A stretch of 34,105 nucleotides of DNA from Chitinophagaceae bacterium (GCA_025360525.1 JANYCA010000017.1:1-34105), one strand, 5' to 3'. Positions 22,749 to 32,330 are shown, counted from the first letter of the stretch. Numbers and translations: made by a program. Notes: a model not told the origin generated them from the sequence alone.

Positions 22749-23096
22749 ATGTTAGTGTTATTTGGAATTTTAGTAATCCTGTCCTCGTTAATATTGGGTT
22801 TGATTGTTTTAGTGCAAAACCCTAAAGGTGGTGGTTTATCAGGTACATTTGGCGGTGTTGGCAACCAGTTAATGGGTGTAAAGCAAACAACCGATGTATT
22901 GGAAAAAGGTACCTGGATATTTGCCGGTATTGTAGGTTTATTGTGCGTATTGTCTCCGTTGTTTATCCCAAAAAGCGAAGGTGCATCTTCAAAAAATGAT
23001 GAGTTGATTAACAGGGCCCCGGCATCTGTTCCTTCAACAAATCAAAATACAGTTCCTTTGCCTGGCGCCTCTACAGATTCGCCTAAATCAAAGTAA
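22749..23096 (+). CDS. secG: Preprotein translocase subunit SecG
   Basis: Accessory subunit of the SecYEG translocon. The 115-residue protein has two hydrophobic helices joined by the conserved loop LVQNPKGGGLSGTFGGVGNQ and LMGVKQTTDVLEKGTW. A Ser/Pro-rich cytoplasmic tail of about 40 residues follows. It starts one base after the stop of the preceding acidic protein gene. A terminator follows. Confidence 0.93.
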   Translation: MLVLFGILVILSSLILGLIVLVQNPKGGGLSGTFGGVGNQLMGVKQTTDVLEKGTWIFAGIVGLLCVLSPLFIPKSEGASSKNDELINRAPASVPSTNQNTVPLPGASTDSPKSK

Positions 23097-23121
23097 GTAA
23101 TTAAGTGTACATAAATTTATT

Positions 23122-23149
23122 ACCTCGTCAAATTGTGGCGGGGTTTTTT
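23122..23149 (+). terminator. Intrinsic terminator after secG
   Basis: ACCTCG (23122-23127) pairs with CGGGGT (23139-23144) with one G-T wobble, followed by six T (23144-23149). Confidence 0.65.
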
Positions 23150-23193
23150 ATTTTAATTTGTATATAATTGCTATAAAATAAATAGTTGTTCTC

Positions 23194-24216
23194 TTGAAAA
23201 AATTTTTCACTATTTCCTTCCTGGTTATTTTGCTTGCCGCTGCGTTGATGGCATGGTGGACGTTTGGACCAAGTACTACTTTTACAGAATCAAAAAAAAG
23301 TTTTTACATTAAGGCCGGCAGCAATTTCAATAAAGTAGAACGGGATTTAGAAAAGTTTGGTTTTGTAAAACACAACCGCACTTTTAAAATTATTTCAGAG
23401 CTTTTTAAGTACAATCAAAGCATTAAGCCTGGAAGATTTGTGTTTGAGAAAAATGCCAGCATCTATACTATTTTTAGAACACTCCGATCTGGCAGGCAAA
23501 CTCCGGTAAACCTGGTAATTACCAAACTGCGGACAAAGGAAGACCTGGCAGAAAAAATATCAAACAATTTTGACAGTGATTCCCTGGCTGTAATTACCTA
23601 TTTAAACAGCAACGATTCGTTGGCCAATTATAACCTTGATAGTAACACGGTAATGACGGCAATTATTCCTAATACCTACAGCATACTTTGGAACACTTCC
23701 TTCCCAAAAATTTTCAAAAAACTATTCTATGAACAGCAGAAATTCTGGAATGAAGATCGTGTAAAAAAAGCTGTTGCTCTTCATCTTACAAAAGCGCAGG
23801 TATATACCCTGGCAAGTATTGTAGAAGAAGAAACGAATATGGAAAAGGATAAAGGAAAGATAGCCAGTGTTTATATTAATCGTATGCAAAAAGGTATGCG
23901 GCTTGGTGCGGACCCAACAGTAAAATTTGCCATGAAAAATTTTGCTTTAAAAAGAATCTATCAAAAATACTTAATCTTTCCATCGCCTTACAACACCTAC
24001 CAGGTAAGCGGTTTGCCGCCGGGGCCCATTTGTACGCCGTCTCAAAAAACCATAGACGCTGTATTGAATGCCCCTACTACCAACTACCTGTACTTTGTTG
24101 CTAAATCGGATTTCAGCGGCTACTCCAACTTTGCTGAGACCTACCCCGAGCATTTAAGTTTTGCGAAGGCCTACCAGGCAGCATTAGATACTTTAATGAA
24201 AACGAGGAGCCAGTAA
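23194..24216 (+). CDS. mltG: Endolytic murein transglycosylase MltG (YceG-like)
   Basis: MltG cuts nascent glycan strands in peptidoglycan to set chain length. The 340-residue protein has one N-terminal membrane anchor (FFTISFLVILLAAALMAWWT), a LysM-like region, and the catalytic YceG domain. YTLASIVEEETNMEKDKGKI carries the catalytic Glu, RLGADPTVKFAM follows, and YNTYQVSGLPPGPICTPSQK is the signature end. The frame begins at a TTG at 23194; no ATG precedes the membrane segment, so UUG initiation is chosen. It has its own promoter region after the secG terminator. Confidence 0.92.
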   Translation: MKKFFTISFLVILLAAALMAWWTFGPSTTFTESKKSFYIKAGSNFNKVERDLEKFGFVKHNRTFKIISELFKYNQSIKPGRFVFEKNASIYTIFRTLRSGRQTPVNLVITKLRTKEDLAEKISNNFDSDSLAVITYLNSNDSLANYNLDSNTVMTAIIPNTYSILWNTSFPKIFKKLFYEQQKFWNEDRVKKAVALHLTKAQVYTLASIVEEETNMEKDKGKIASVYINRMQKGMRLGADPTVKFAMKNFALKRIYQKYLIFPSPYNTYQVSGLPPGPICTPSQKTIDAVLNAPTTNYLYFVAKSDFSGYSNFAETYPEHLSFAKAYQAALDTLMKTRSQ

Positions 24217-24294
24217 GTTTGATTAGTATCATTGCTATCTGTTGTGAAAATAAATAATTAATTAGCTGGAAATATTTCAACTTCATTTAATCAA

Positions 24295-25254
24295 TTGAAT
24301 AAACTAGAACGCATTATATTAACCCGAACTCCCGTAGCATTTATACTGCGTAAAACCAAGTTGATCTACCTGCCTGGTTTTGAAGGTGTGCCTTTGTATG
24401 ATGTGATGGTTTTTTTTTACGTGCAGGTAAAAACCATTGGACTTACGGAAAGGGCTTCAGCTATTTCCTACAATTTTATCATGGCAATACCACCTTCATT
24501 TCTTTTTTTATTTACATTAATTCCCAACCTGCCTTTCGTTTCAAAGCGAAGCATTAAAGAGCAACTGCATGGATTAATTATTGATGTAGTGCCTGCAAAA
24601 GTTCATAACGTAAACCTGATAAAATTTGTAGACTCTTTCCTGGATGATTCTAAAATTGGGTTGTTATCTTTTGGGTTGGTATTAGCATTGTTTTTTGCCT
24701 CTAATGCAATGATGGGGCTAATGCAGTCTTTTAATAAAAATTATATCGGATTCGAAAAACGCAAAGGCTTTTTTCACGACAGGATTGTAGCAATCAGGCT
24801 AACATCCCTGCTGTTTTTATTGTTATTGGGCTGCTTAATTACGCTTATTACGCAGGGGGCAGTTTTAAAATTAATGGGCGTAACAAGTGCTGTAGTAAGA
24901 GAAATAATTTTTTATGTAAGATGGGTATTTATTGTGGGACTTATTTTTTACAGTATCGCATTCATTTATAAGTTTGCTCCGGCTGTACACAAGCGCTGGA
25001 AGCTTGTTTCGCCGGGAGCTATTGTGGCTACCTTCTTAAGTATTATGGCAACATTGGGGTTTAGTTACTTTGTAAACAACTTTGGCCGCTACAATGCGTT
25101 GTATGGCTCTATCGGAACCATTATGGTGCTGATGGCATTAATTTACATTAACTCATTGGTATTGTTGATCGGGTTTGAGCTGAACGTAAGCATCAAGTCG
25201 TTACAGAGTATTGCCGAACAAAGGCAAAGAAATGAAAAAAATAAAACTGAATGA
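24295..25254 (+). CDS. YihY/BrkB-family inner membrane protein
   Basis: A 319-residue polytopic protein of the YihY/BrkB family, once thought to be RNase BN. About six hydrophobic helices are visible. Family motifs include LTERASAISYNFIMAIPPSF, then the charged loop, then NAMMGLMQSFNKNY and FVNNFGRYNALYGSIGTIMV with YINSLVLLIGFELN. The molecular role is not known. The start is again a TTG (24295); the first ATG is 36 codons later and would remove conserved sequence. It follows mltG by 78 bases. Confidence 0.88.
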   Translation: MNKLERIILTRTPVAFILRKTKLIYLPGFEGVPLYDVMVFFYVQVKTIGLTERASAISYNFIMAIPPSFLFLFTLIPNLPFVSKRSIKEQLHGLIIDVVPAKVHNVNLIKFVDSFLDDSKIGLLSFGLVLALFFASNAMMGLMQSFNKNYIGFEKRKGFFHDRIVAIRLTSLLFLLLLGCLITLITQGAVLKLMGVTSAVVREIIFYVRWVFIVGLIFYSIAFIYKFAPAVHKRWKLVSPGAIVATFLSIMATLGFSYFVNNFGRYNALYGSIGTIMVLMALIYINSLVLLIGFELNVSIKSLQSIAEQRQRNEKNKTE

Positions 25255-25595
25255 GCAGTTTTCTACTTTGTGCATTACCTCCTTTAAATTAACTTCGCCC
25301 ACAGAAAAAAGGTTTGATTAAAATTAATCCCAACATTTAAATGGACCCGATTCATTAACATTAAGACTGGGAGTGGGCGTATTAAGAATTTGACAGGGTT
25401 TCTACAACAGGGAGATTTATAATTACCGGTACCTGTTAGTTCACTTGTTTTAGTTTGATCAATAAAGAACTAAACGTACAAGAGGGCGATGCAAGGATGT
25501 AAAATTGAAAAACAACTGTTTGGCCCCCAATTTTTTTTATGCCTGCAGCGATACTAAAGCATCATTAATAAATTAAAAATTATAAATCATAAATC
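25255..25595. other. Intergenic region holding a dispersed repeat and a hairpin
   Basis: No coding frame is convincing. CTTGTTTTAGTT (25444-25455) faces AACTAAA (25468-25474), and the second arm continues into ACAAG, making a hairpin. This leads straight into the 24-nt word at 25476-25499 shared with the osmC insert. The remaining AT-rich bases before the ATG at 25596 are the likely promoter zone of the lipoamide dehydrogenase gene. Confidence 0.55.
25476..25499 (+). repeat. Copy 2 of a dispersed 24-nt repeat word
   Basis: It reads GTACAAGAGGGCGATGCAA then GGATG and matches the inverse of 5860-5883 at 23 of 24 bases. This copy lies in an intergenic region rather than in a gene. Confidence 0.7.
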
Positions 25596-26984
25596 ATGGC
25601 ATACGACGTAATCGTTCTTGGCAGTGGCCCCGGTGGATATCCAGCGGCAATTAGAGCTAGCCAGTTAGGTAAAAAAGTAGCAATAATAGAAAAGGAAAGT
25701 CTGGGTGGCGTTTGCCTCAACTGGGGTTGTATTCCTACCAAGGCTTTGTTGAAAAGCGCACAGGTATATGAATATGCCAAGCATGCTGCTGATTATGGCA
25801 TTACTGTGCAGAACCCTACACACAATTTTGAGGGAGTTGTAAAACGCAGTCGGGGTGTTGCAGATAAAATGAGTAAGGGCGTTCAGTTTTTAATGAAAAA
25901 AAATAAGATTGATGTGATAATGGGCTATGGCAGATTAATAGCTCCGGGAAAGATAGAAATTACGGCTGCAGACGGAACTAAAAAAACGGAGGAAGCTAAA
26001 AACATCATCATTGCTACAGGCGGCAGGGCAAGGCAATTACCCAGTATTCCGATTGATGATGTAAAAATTGTTGGTTACAGGGCAGCAATGGTATTGCCTG
26101 CACAGCCAAAAAGTATGATCATTTGCGGTAGCGGCGCTATAGGCAGTGAGTTTGCCTACTTCTACAACAGCATGGGCACTAAAGTTACCATTGTGGAATT
26201 TATGCCAAGAATAGTTCCGGTAGAAGATGAGGATATCAGCAAAGAGTTGGAGAAGCAATACAAAAAACAAGGTATCGACATAATGACCAACAGTGAAGTG
26301 CTGAGTGTAGATATTAGCGGCCAAGGAGTTAAAGCAACAATAAAAACACCCACCGGAGAAATTACGTTGGAGGCTGATGTTTTATTAAGTGCAGTGGGTG
26401 TAGTAGCCAATATTGAAGATATAGGATTGGAAGCATTGGGTATTAAAACCGAAAAAGGAAAAATTATTGTTGATGCATTTGGCCAAACGAGTGTAGCTGG
26501 AATTTATGCTATTGGTGATTGCACACCCGGACAAGCATTGGCACATGTGGCTGCTAAAGAAGGCATCAATGCAGCTGAACATTTAAGTGGTCACCACCCG
26601 GAACCAATCGATTACAATAACATACCCGGCTGTACGTATTGCTCTCCCGAAATTGCTTCGGTAGGTTATACAGAAAAAGCGGCAAAGGATGCAGGATTCG
26701 AAATTAAAGTGGGTAAGTTTCCTTTTATGGCTAGTGGAAAAGCAAGTGCAGCCGGTGCCACTGAAGGATTTGTAAAAGTGATTTACGATGCTAAATACGG
26801 TGAGTTTTTAGGTTGCCATATGATTGGTATGAACGTGACTGAAATGATTGCAGAAGCAGTTGTTGCCCGTAAACTGGAAACAACCGCCCATGAAATTTTG
26901 AATGCTATTCATCCGCATCCAACTATGAGCGAAGGCTTGAAAGAGGCTACTGCTATGGCTTATGGCGAAGCAATAGATGTTTAA
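25596..26984 (+). CDS. lpdA: Dihydrolipoyl dehydrogenase (E3)
   Basis: FAD enzyme reoxidising dihydrolipoamide in the pyruvate and 2-oxoglutarate dehydrogenase and glycine cleavage complexes. The 462-residue protein opens with the FAD site DVIVLGSGPGGYPAAIRASQ, followed by the redox disulfide GGVCLNWGCIPTKALLKS. The NAD site is MIICGSGAIGSEFAYFYNSM, the second FAD motif is GIYAIGDCTPGQALAHVA, and the C-terminal catalytic HPHPTMSEGLKEA supplies the His-Glu pair. Length and order are normal. It is transcribed alone with a strong terminator. Confidence 0.96.
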   Translation: MAYDVIVLGSGPGGYPAAIRASQLGKKVAIIEKESLGGVCLNWGCIPTKALLKSAQVYEYAKHAADYGITVQNPTHNFEGVVKRSRGVADKMSKGVQFLMKKNKIDVIMGYGRLIAPGKIEITAADGTKKTEEAKNIIIATGGRARQLPSIPIDDVKIVGYRAAMVLPAQPKSMIICGSGAIGSEFAYFYNSMGTKVTIVEFMPRIVPVEDEDISKELEKQYKKQGIDIMTNSEVLSVDISGQGVKATIKTPTGEITLEADVLLSAVGVVANIEDIGLEALGIKTEKGKIIVDAFGQTSVAGIYAIGDCTPGQALAHVAAKEGINAAEHLSGHHPEPIDYNNIPGCTYCSPEIASVGYTEKAAKDAGFEIKVGKFPFMASGKASAAGATEGFVKVIYDAKYGEFLGCHMIGMNVTEMIAEAVVARKLETTAHEILNAIHPHPTMSEGLKEATAMAYGEAIDV

Positions 26985-27011
26985 ATAAACAGGTTTTACA
27001 ATATTAAAAAA

Positions 27012-27041
27012 GGATTACAGGGCAACCTGTAATCCTTTTTT
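27012..27041. terminator. Strong intrinsic terminator after lpdA
   Basis: GGATTACAGG (27012-27021) pairs perfectly with CCTGTAATCC (27026-27035) over a GCAA tetraloop, followed by six T. Flanking A and T runs could let it also end the convergent DUF4197 transcript. Confidence 0.92.
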
Positions 27042-27070
27042 AGTTTATGCGTTAAATATTTTTCAGGAAT

Positions 27071-27838
27071 TTATTTACCAAATACCTGTTTTAAAATACC
27101 GGTTACCTGTGCAGCAGGGTCTTTGCGGATTAGCTGCTCCTGCAGGCGGATATTATAAAATAAACCAGACAATGCTTTTTCGGTTACATAGGCTGTAAGG
27201 TCGGTGTTTACAGGCTTGCCTGAAAACATATTGTATTTTGAAAACACATCTTTCCAGTATTTGGTGGCATCTGTTTTTACCAATGACGCTTCAATAACCG
27301 GTCTGAATTTTTCAGTAAGTTCGGCAGTAGTTGTTTGTTGCAGATAGGTGGTGGCGGCAAAATCTCCGCCCTGTAATATTTGCAAGCCATCTGTAACCGT
27401 CATGTTTTTGATGGAGTTCCAGAAAATATTTCCCACGCCATTTGCTGCATCTTCGGCAGCCCTGTTCATAGAAAGGACCGTTTTATCTACCAGTTTACCC
27501 ATACCTACATTGCGTAAAGTTTGCTCAACTTGTTTTGCTTCTTCCGGCATCAAAATTTTTATGGCTATATCTCCAAAAAAACCATCTGCTTTGCTTAGTT
27601 TTTTGGTAGAGCTATCGGTACCAACTCTTAAGGCTTCTTTAAGTCCGCTGATGATGTCATCATTGCTAAGCCCTTTACCGGTGCTGCCTTTGCTGATACC
27701 TTTTGTAACCTGGTCGAATAAACTTTTTTTGGTGCTGTCTTTTTTGCTTGTTTTATCAAACAAACCTTTAATGTCCTGTGCCTTCAATGTTGATAAACCA
27801 GCGAAAATTGCGAGGGTGAAAAGGTATAAGGTTTTCAT
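27071..27838 (-). CDS. DUF4197 family exported protein
   Basis: A 255-residue protein with a signal peptide (MKTLYLFTLAIFAGLSTLKA, cleavage before Gln-Asp). The mature part follows DUF4197: LSNDDIISGLKEALRVGTDS, then KILMPEEAKQVEQTLRNVGM, then LVDKTVLSMNRAAEDAANGV and ILQGGDFAATTYLQQTT. The mature N-terminus has an extra Lys/Ser/Asp-rich insertion (DKTSKKDSTKKSLFDQ). The function is unknown; it is probably periplasmic or outer-membrane associated. It is convergent with lpdA and divergent from the DAO-type oxidoreductase. Confidence 0.88.
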   Translation of the reverse strand: MKTLYLFTLAIFAGLSTLKAQDIKGLFDKTSKKDSTKKSLFDQVTKGISKGSTGKGLSNDDIISGLKEALRVGTDSSTKKLSKADGFFGDIAIKILMPEEAKQVEQTLRNVGMGKLVDKTVLSMNRAAEDAANGVGNIFWNSIKNMTVTDGLQILQGGDFAATTYLQQTTTAELTEKFRPVIEASLVKTDATKYWKDVFSKYNMFSGKPVNTDLTAYVTEKALSGLFYNIRLQEQLIRKDPAAQVTGILKQVFGK

Positions 27839-27997
27839 GTCTTTTAAAAATGATTTTAGTTGTAGTTGAGAGAAAGTGTTTTAGGCCCGGTTTAAATAAC
27901 AGTTGTGTCTTTGTGCAATAAAAACAAAATTAATGCCGTGAGGATTAATACTGCTCAATAAGTTTTTATCTTTAAGCACTTTAACAAAACAGGTAGT

Positions 27998-29146
27998 ATG
28001 CCGCAAATTTCAATTTGGGAAAAAGAGAGCTTCTTTGCCCCGCAGGACGTGATTATTATTGGCAGCGGCTTTGTAGGTTTATGGAGCGCTTTACAATTAA
28101 TTCTTCAACATCCACAAAAAAAAATTACCGTTTTGGAACGGGGTTTTATACCTACAGGTGCAAGCACCCGAAATGCCGGTTTTAGTTGTTTTGGCAGTCC
28201 TTCGGAATTAGTGGAAGACGTTGCCTCAATGGGGGAAACCAACATGTGGAAGCTGGTTGAAATGCGCTACAAAGGCATACTGGAAATAAGAAAGTATTTC
28301 AATAACATTGAAATAGATTATGATGCTTCCGGAGGGTATGAATGTTTTACAAAAGACTCTGCAGACTGGCAAAAAAGTATTGCCAATCTCGATTGGCTCA
28401 ACAATGGGCTTGAGGATATTACCGGTGAGAAAAATCTTTTTACTGTTGATAATGAAAAATTGGCCAGTTTTGGGTTCGAGGGATTTGAACATTTAATGGC
28501 CAATAAACTGGAGGGAGGGGTTCATTCGGGAAAATTTGTGCAGGCGTTGCTACGAAAAGTTCAAAGCCTGGGTGTGCAGGTACTTACAAACATCGAAGTG
28601 CTCGACTACGTTGAAAGTGGCCTGCATATATTCATTCACACAAATCAGTCTGTAGATTTTACCTGCAGCCAGCTGCTGTTGTGTACCAATGCTTTTACTA
28701 AAAAGTTGTTGCCGCAAATTGATATCAAACCATGCAGGGGGCAGGTATTTGTTACGGATGCCATACCTGGTTTAGCAATGAAAGGAACTTTTCATTTTGA
28801 TAACGGCTACTATTATTTTAGAAACCTGAACGATCGGTTGTTGATTGGTGGTGCCAGAAATAAAGCCTTTGATGCTGAAACAACCACCGACATGCAAACA
28901 ACAGAAATAATACAGGCGGAACTGGAAGCATTTGTTTGCCGGCATTTGTTGCCACACACAACCTTTTCAATTACCGACAGGTGGGGTGGTATTATGGCCA
29001 TGGGTAGCGAGAAATTGCCGATCGTTCAGCAATTAAGCGACCATGTATTTTGTTGCGTGCGCATGAGCGGAATGGGCGTTGCATTGGCGCCAGTGGTAGC
29101 AGCGCAGGTGGCCGATTTGATGAATGGTGTAGCAATAAAATCCTGA
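27998..29146 (+). CDS. FAD-dependent DAO-type oxidoreductase
   Basis: A 382-residue flavoprotein of the D-amino-acid oxidase / glycine oxidase fold. The dinucleotide site is VIIIGSGFVGLWSALQLILQ, followed by ERGFIPTGASTRNAGFSCFG, a motif shared with gamma-glutamylputrescine oxidoreductase-like enzymes. KPCRGQVFVTDAIPGL and the C-terminal DRWGGIMAMGSEKLPIV complete the fold. It should oxidise an amine or amino acid to the imine; the substrate cannot be read from sequence. Its single-gene unit ends at a shared bidirectional terminator. Confidence 0.85.
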   Translation: MPQISIWEKESFFAPQDVIIIGSGFVGLWSALQLILQHPQKKITVLERGFIPTGASTRNAGFSCFGSPSELVEDVASMGETNMWKLVEMRYKGILEIRKYFNNIEIDYDASGGYECFTKDSADWQKSIANLDWLNNGLEDITGEKNLFTVDNEKLASFGFEGFEHLMANKLEGGVHSGKFVQALLRKVQSLGVQVLTNIEVLDYVESGLHIFIHTNQSVDFTCSQLLLCTNAFTKKLLPQIDIKPCRGQVFVTDAIPGLAMKGTFHFDNGYYYFRNLNDRLLIGGARNKAFDAETTTDMQTTEIIQAELEAFVCRHLLPHTTFSITDRWGGIMAMGSEKLPIVQQLSDHVFCCVRMSGMGVALAPVVAAQVADLMNGVAIKS

Positions 29147-29190
29147 CTTCTCTGATCAATATGAATTGGGTTGAGATAACCAATTGCATT

Positions 29191-29223
29191 AAAAAAGCCG
29201 GATCACTTTGAGCCGGCTTTTTT
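29191..29223. terminator. Bidirectional terminator between convergent genes
   Basis: AAAAAAGCCGG (29191-29201) pairs perfectly with CCGGCTTTTTT (29213-29223). It has a T tract on each strand and serves both the DAO-type gene and the Deg protease gene. Confidence 0.92.
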
Positions 29224-29242
29224 ATTATTTCAATGTATGTCT

Positions 29243-30778
29243 TTATTCTTCTAAGGAAATAGGATAATCATACAAGGCATCGTAGCCGGGATAAAAACCG
29301 CTGATGGTAATTGATTTTGAACTGCCAATAGCTTTTTCTAATTCGTCAACATTTTTCACATCCTTATCATTTACTTTAACAATGATAAAACCATCCCTCA
29401 TTCGGGTTTGATCTTTCATTGCGCCATCATTTAGTTTTTTAACAATAACCCCACCGCTAACACCAAATTCTTTAGCCTTTTTATTATCAAGATTTGCAAA
29501 ATCTGCACCTAATTTTTGTAGAAGTGCATTTTCTTGTTTTACGATATCAAAAGTGCCAATATTATTTTTTAAAGTGGCAGAAATGGTATTGTCCTTTCCG
29601 TTTCTGGAATATAGAACCGAAACTTTATCGCTGGGTTTGTACTTCGTAACCAGTTCCTGTAATTCGGATGGTAAGGTTACCGCAATGCCATTTACAGATT
29701 TTATGATATCACCTTTTTTAAGGCCAGCATCAGCAGCAGCACTACCGGCGGCAACACTGGTAATTACAAGTCCATCGCCGTTGTAAGTCAAACCCATCTT
29801 TTCTTTTTGCTCTTCCGGAAGATCGTTTGTATTGTACGTAGACACGCCAAGGTAACCTCTTTGCACACTGCCATATTTTATTAAATCATTTACTACTTTT
29901 TTTACTATGTTTACGGGTATTGCGTAAGAGTAGCCAGAGTAGTAACCGGTAGGAGAAGCAATAGCAGAATTAATTCCAATTAAAACACCATCCGTGTTAA
30001 TTAATGCTCCACCACTATTGCCCTGGTTTACAGCCGCATCTGTTTGTATAAAAGATTCAACAGCAGAGTTGGTTTTAGTGCTTTTATTTAAACCAAGACT
30101 TCTTGATTTGGCGCTGATAATCCCTGCAGTAACAGTCGTTTCTAAATTCAATGGATAACCAAGTGCCAAAACCCATTGGCCAATTTTTACGTCATCAGAA
30201 TTACCATACAATATAAATGGCAAACTGGCGGCATCAATTTTTATCACAGCTAAATCGTAGGCAGGATCCCTGCCAATAACTTTGGCGGTGTAAGATTTTT
30301 TGTTGCTAAGCGTTACAGTAAGTTCATCTGCATTTTCCACCACATGATTGTTGGTTACAATGTAGCCATCTGCACTAATGATAACGCCGGAGCCAGATGC
30401 CTTTTGCTCTGGCACATAACCGCCACCATTGCCTCTGCCAAAAAACTGGTTAAAAACATCATCATCAAAAAGATCGCTGAACGGGTTAGATGGACGCTGC
30501 GAACGAGGTAGATTATTGCTTACCTGCTTGGCATTTGTTTTTGTTTTTATGTGCACGACTGTGGGCAATGCCGCCGCGGCAGGTTGGGTAAAATCAATGG
30601 CGCCCGCAGGAATATTATTATCATTTAGGCCCGTCAATTTATAGTTAGAAGGGATAACGCCGTTTTGCTGGCCGGCATACATGTTTTCGTTTTTTACATA
30701 TTTACCATAAGTCCAAACTACAGCAAAAGCAGTAATAGCACTGATAGCAATGGTGGCTAGTAATTGTTTTAGTTTCAT
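29243..30778 (-). CDS. degP: Deg/HtrA-type periplasmic serine protease
   Basis: Quality-control protease of the cell envelope. The 511-residue protein has an N-terminal signal anchor (LLATIAISAITAFAVVWTYG), then a trypsin-like domain with His145 in VTNNHVVENA, Asp175 in YDLAVIK and Ser255 in NQGNSGGALI. Two PDZ domains follow: the first around GYLGVSTYNTNDLPEE to AGLKKGDIIKSVNGI, the second around KEFGVSGGVIVKKLNDGAM to GFIIVKVNDKDV. The N-terminal linker is longer than in Escherichia coli DegQ. DegP, DegQ and DegS functions cannot be separated from sequence alone; two PDZ domains favour DegP/DegQ. Confidence 0.93.
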   Translation of the reverse strand: MKLKQLLATIAISAITAFAVVWTYGKYVKNENMYAGQQNGVIPSNYKLTGLNDNNIPAGAIDFTQPAAAALPTVVHIKTKTNAKQVSNNLPRSQRPSNPFSDLFDDDVFNQFFGRGNGGGYVPEQKASGSGVIISADGYIVTNNHVVENADELTVTLSNKKSYTAKVIGRDPAYDLAVIKIDAASLPFILYGNSDDVKIGQWVLALGYPLNLETTVTAGIISAKSRSLGLNKSTKTNSAVESFIQTDAAVNQGNSGGALINTDGVLIGINSAIASPTGYYSGYSYAIPVNIVKKVVNDLIKYGSVQRGYLGVSTYNTNDLPEEQKEKMGLTYNGDGLVITSVAAGSAAADAGLKKGDIIKSVNGIAVTLPSELQELVTKYKPSDKVSVLYSRNGKDNTISATLKNNIGTFDIVKQENALLQKLGADFANLDNKKAKEFGVSGGVIVKKLNDGAMKDQTRMRDGFIIVKVNDKDVKNVDELEKAIGSSKSITISGFYPGYDALYDYPISLEE

Positions 30779-30931
30779 CTGATGTTGATTTTATAGTTTT
30801 TAGTTAAGCTGTTTAAAAAAGATAAGAACTCAATTTTTATGCCTTTCTATACAAAGTAACGATGCCCTGACAAAATGATATTTACCAACCGGCACCTTTA
30901 ACAATTAATTAGTAAGGCTTTCGTACATCGT

Positions 30932-31927
30932 TTACAAAATTAATAAAAACTTCATTGTGTCAATGCCGTCTGCATAATCTGACAGGCCGGGTTGCTGCGC
31001 TTTTCCAAAAGGAATATCCACACCAACAATACACTGTAGATCGTTATTTTGTTTTAGCAAATCAAGGGTATTTTGCCAGTTGATATAAAAACTATAATTC
31101 AATTGGCTGATGGGAGAAAACAACAAATCATTTTCTACCAGCAAGGTGGCTTCATTGGTCATATAAAACCGGGTATTCATAATCTGAATAGATAAATTAT
31201 AGTCGTAGTTGTTTCTGTATTTGTGGTGGTCAGCGAAATAAAGGTATTGGTGAAATGATTTCAACAGCGGCACAAAATCATATCCTTCCGGTACAAAAAT
31301 TTTTGTGACATTTCTGCAACCCAATCCAAAAAAAACATGAATATCATCTGCCAGTTTTTCAAGTTCGGCTACCGTTTCATTGCCGGTTAAAATGGCTGCA
31401 GACGTTCTATTGCGGCGAATGATACTGGGGTATTTGCCAAAATAATAATCAAAATACATTGCGCTGTTATTGCTGCCGGTGGCAATATAAGCATCGCAGC
31501 CTTTAATTATAGGGGCAAAGGAAATTGAGTTTTGCAAAATGGGTTCCCAACTATACATTTTTTGAACAAGATGTTTGAGTAATACTTCGTCTTTACCTGA
31601 TAATTTGATGGTTTGAGTATGACCGCTGATAAATACGCTTAAAAAATCATGGAAGCCCACCAATGGGATATTACCAGCCATCACAACGCCTACATTTTTT
31701 GGGATGATGTTATCATCTAATGAATATTGTTTTATCCAGGCCAACAATTTGTCTGGCTGTAAAAAGTGCTCAATAATATTGTTGACAGACAAATCGATAA
31801 ACTCCGGTGTAAACCAACCATTTTTTTGATAAGCTTGTATTTTTGCTTCCTGCCATTCTGCTGTATTTTGTAATAAATATTCTTTTAATCTGTCTAATAT
31901 TTCAATCCTATTTTGTAATTTCATCAC
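30932..31927 (-). CDS. LuxC-like acyl-CoA / acyl-protein reductase
   Basis: A 331-residue member of the LuxC acyl-CoA reductase family, an aldehyde-dehydrogenase relative that reduces activated fatty acids to aldehydes with NADPH. Visible features are [20 protein letters not shown] (nucleotide-binding strand), [30 protein letters not shown] and [20 protein letters not shown], which holds the likely catalytic Cys. Luciferase genes (luxAB) are absent, so bioluminescence is not implied. A ferredoxin gene is divergent, separated by 55 bases that must hold both promoters. The metabolic role in Bacteroidota is not established. Confidence 0.8.
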   Translation of the reverse strand: MMKLQNRIEILDRLKEYLLQNTAEWQEAKIQAYQKNGWFTPEFIDLSVNNIIEHFLQPDKLLAWIKQYSLDDNIIPKNVGVVMAGNIPLVGFHDFLSVFISGHTQTIKLSGKDEVLLKHLVQKMYSWEPILQNSISFAPIIKGCDAYIATGSNNSAMYFDYYFGKYPSIIRRNRTSAAILTGNETVAELEKLADDIHVFFGLGCRNVTKIFVPEGYDFVPLLKSFHQYLYFADHHKYRNNYDYNLSIQIMNTRFYMTNEATLLVENDLLFSPISQLNYSFYINWQNTLDLLKQNNDLQCIVGVDIPFGKAQQPGLSDYADGIDTMKFLLIL

Positions 31928-31982
31928 TATAAACTTATTTTGTATTCAAATTTCGTTATTCCTAATTTCTAAATCAAAAGTA

Positions 31983-32330
31983 ATGGCTATTAAAATAACA
32001 GACGAATGTATAAACTGCGGTGCATGCGAGCCCGAATGTCCTAACAATGCTATTTATGAAGGTGGTGTAGAATGGGCCATATCTGATGGTACCACAGTAA
32101 AAGGTATGTATACTTTATTAGACGGAACACTTGTAGACAGTGATGCCCGCAATGCTCCTGTAAGTTCAGATACTTATTATATTACGCCTAACAAATGCAC
32201 AGAATGCCAGGGTTTTCATGAAGAGCCGCAATGTGCCGCAGTATGCCCGGTAGATTGTTGTGTGCCGGATGAAATGTACCAGGAAACCGTAGACGTTTTA
32301 ATGGCGAAAAAAGCAGCATTGCACATTTAA
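31983..32330 (+). CDS. Ferredoxin with two 4Fe-4S clusters
   Basis: A 115-residue small electron carrier. The first cluster motif is [12 protein letters not shown] (Cys9, 12, 15, 19). The second uses [20 protein letters not shown] (Cys72, 75, 84, 88), with its longer Cys-Cys spacing; Cys19 and Cys92/93 may complete the exchanged ligands as in Allochromatium-type ferredoxins. A roughly 40-residue insertion ([20 protein letters not shown] and onward) separates them. It is divergent from the LuxC-like reductase. The redox partner is unknown. A good terminator follows. Confidence 0.9.
   Translation: MAIKITDECINCGACEPECPNNAIYEGGVEWAISDGTTVKGMYTLLDGTLVDSDARNAPVSSDTYYITPNKCTECQGFHEEPQCAAVCPVDCCVPDEMYQETVDVLMAKKAALHI

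Noticed and set aside
27348..27869. 173-codon plus-strand frame opposite DUF4197
   Set aside because: DUF4197 on the minus strand has a signal peptide and family motifs; the opposite frame is Ser/Leu-rich shadow sequence.
28470..28500. GGTTCGA tRNA T-loop-like sequence
   Set aside because: It lies within the DAO-type oxidoreductase coding frame and has no cloverleaf around it.
30932..31927. Bioluminescence gene cluster
   Set aside because: A LuxC-like gene alone, without luxAB, luxD or luxE, is not evidence of luminescence and is common in Bacteroidota.
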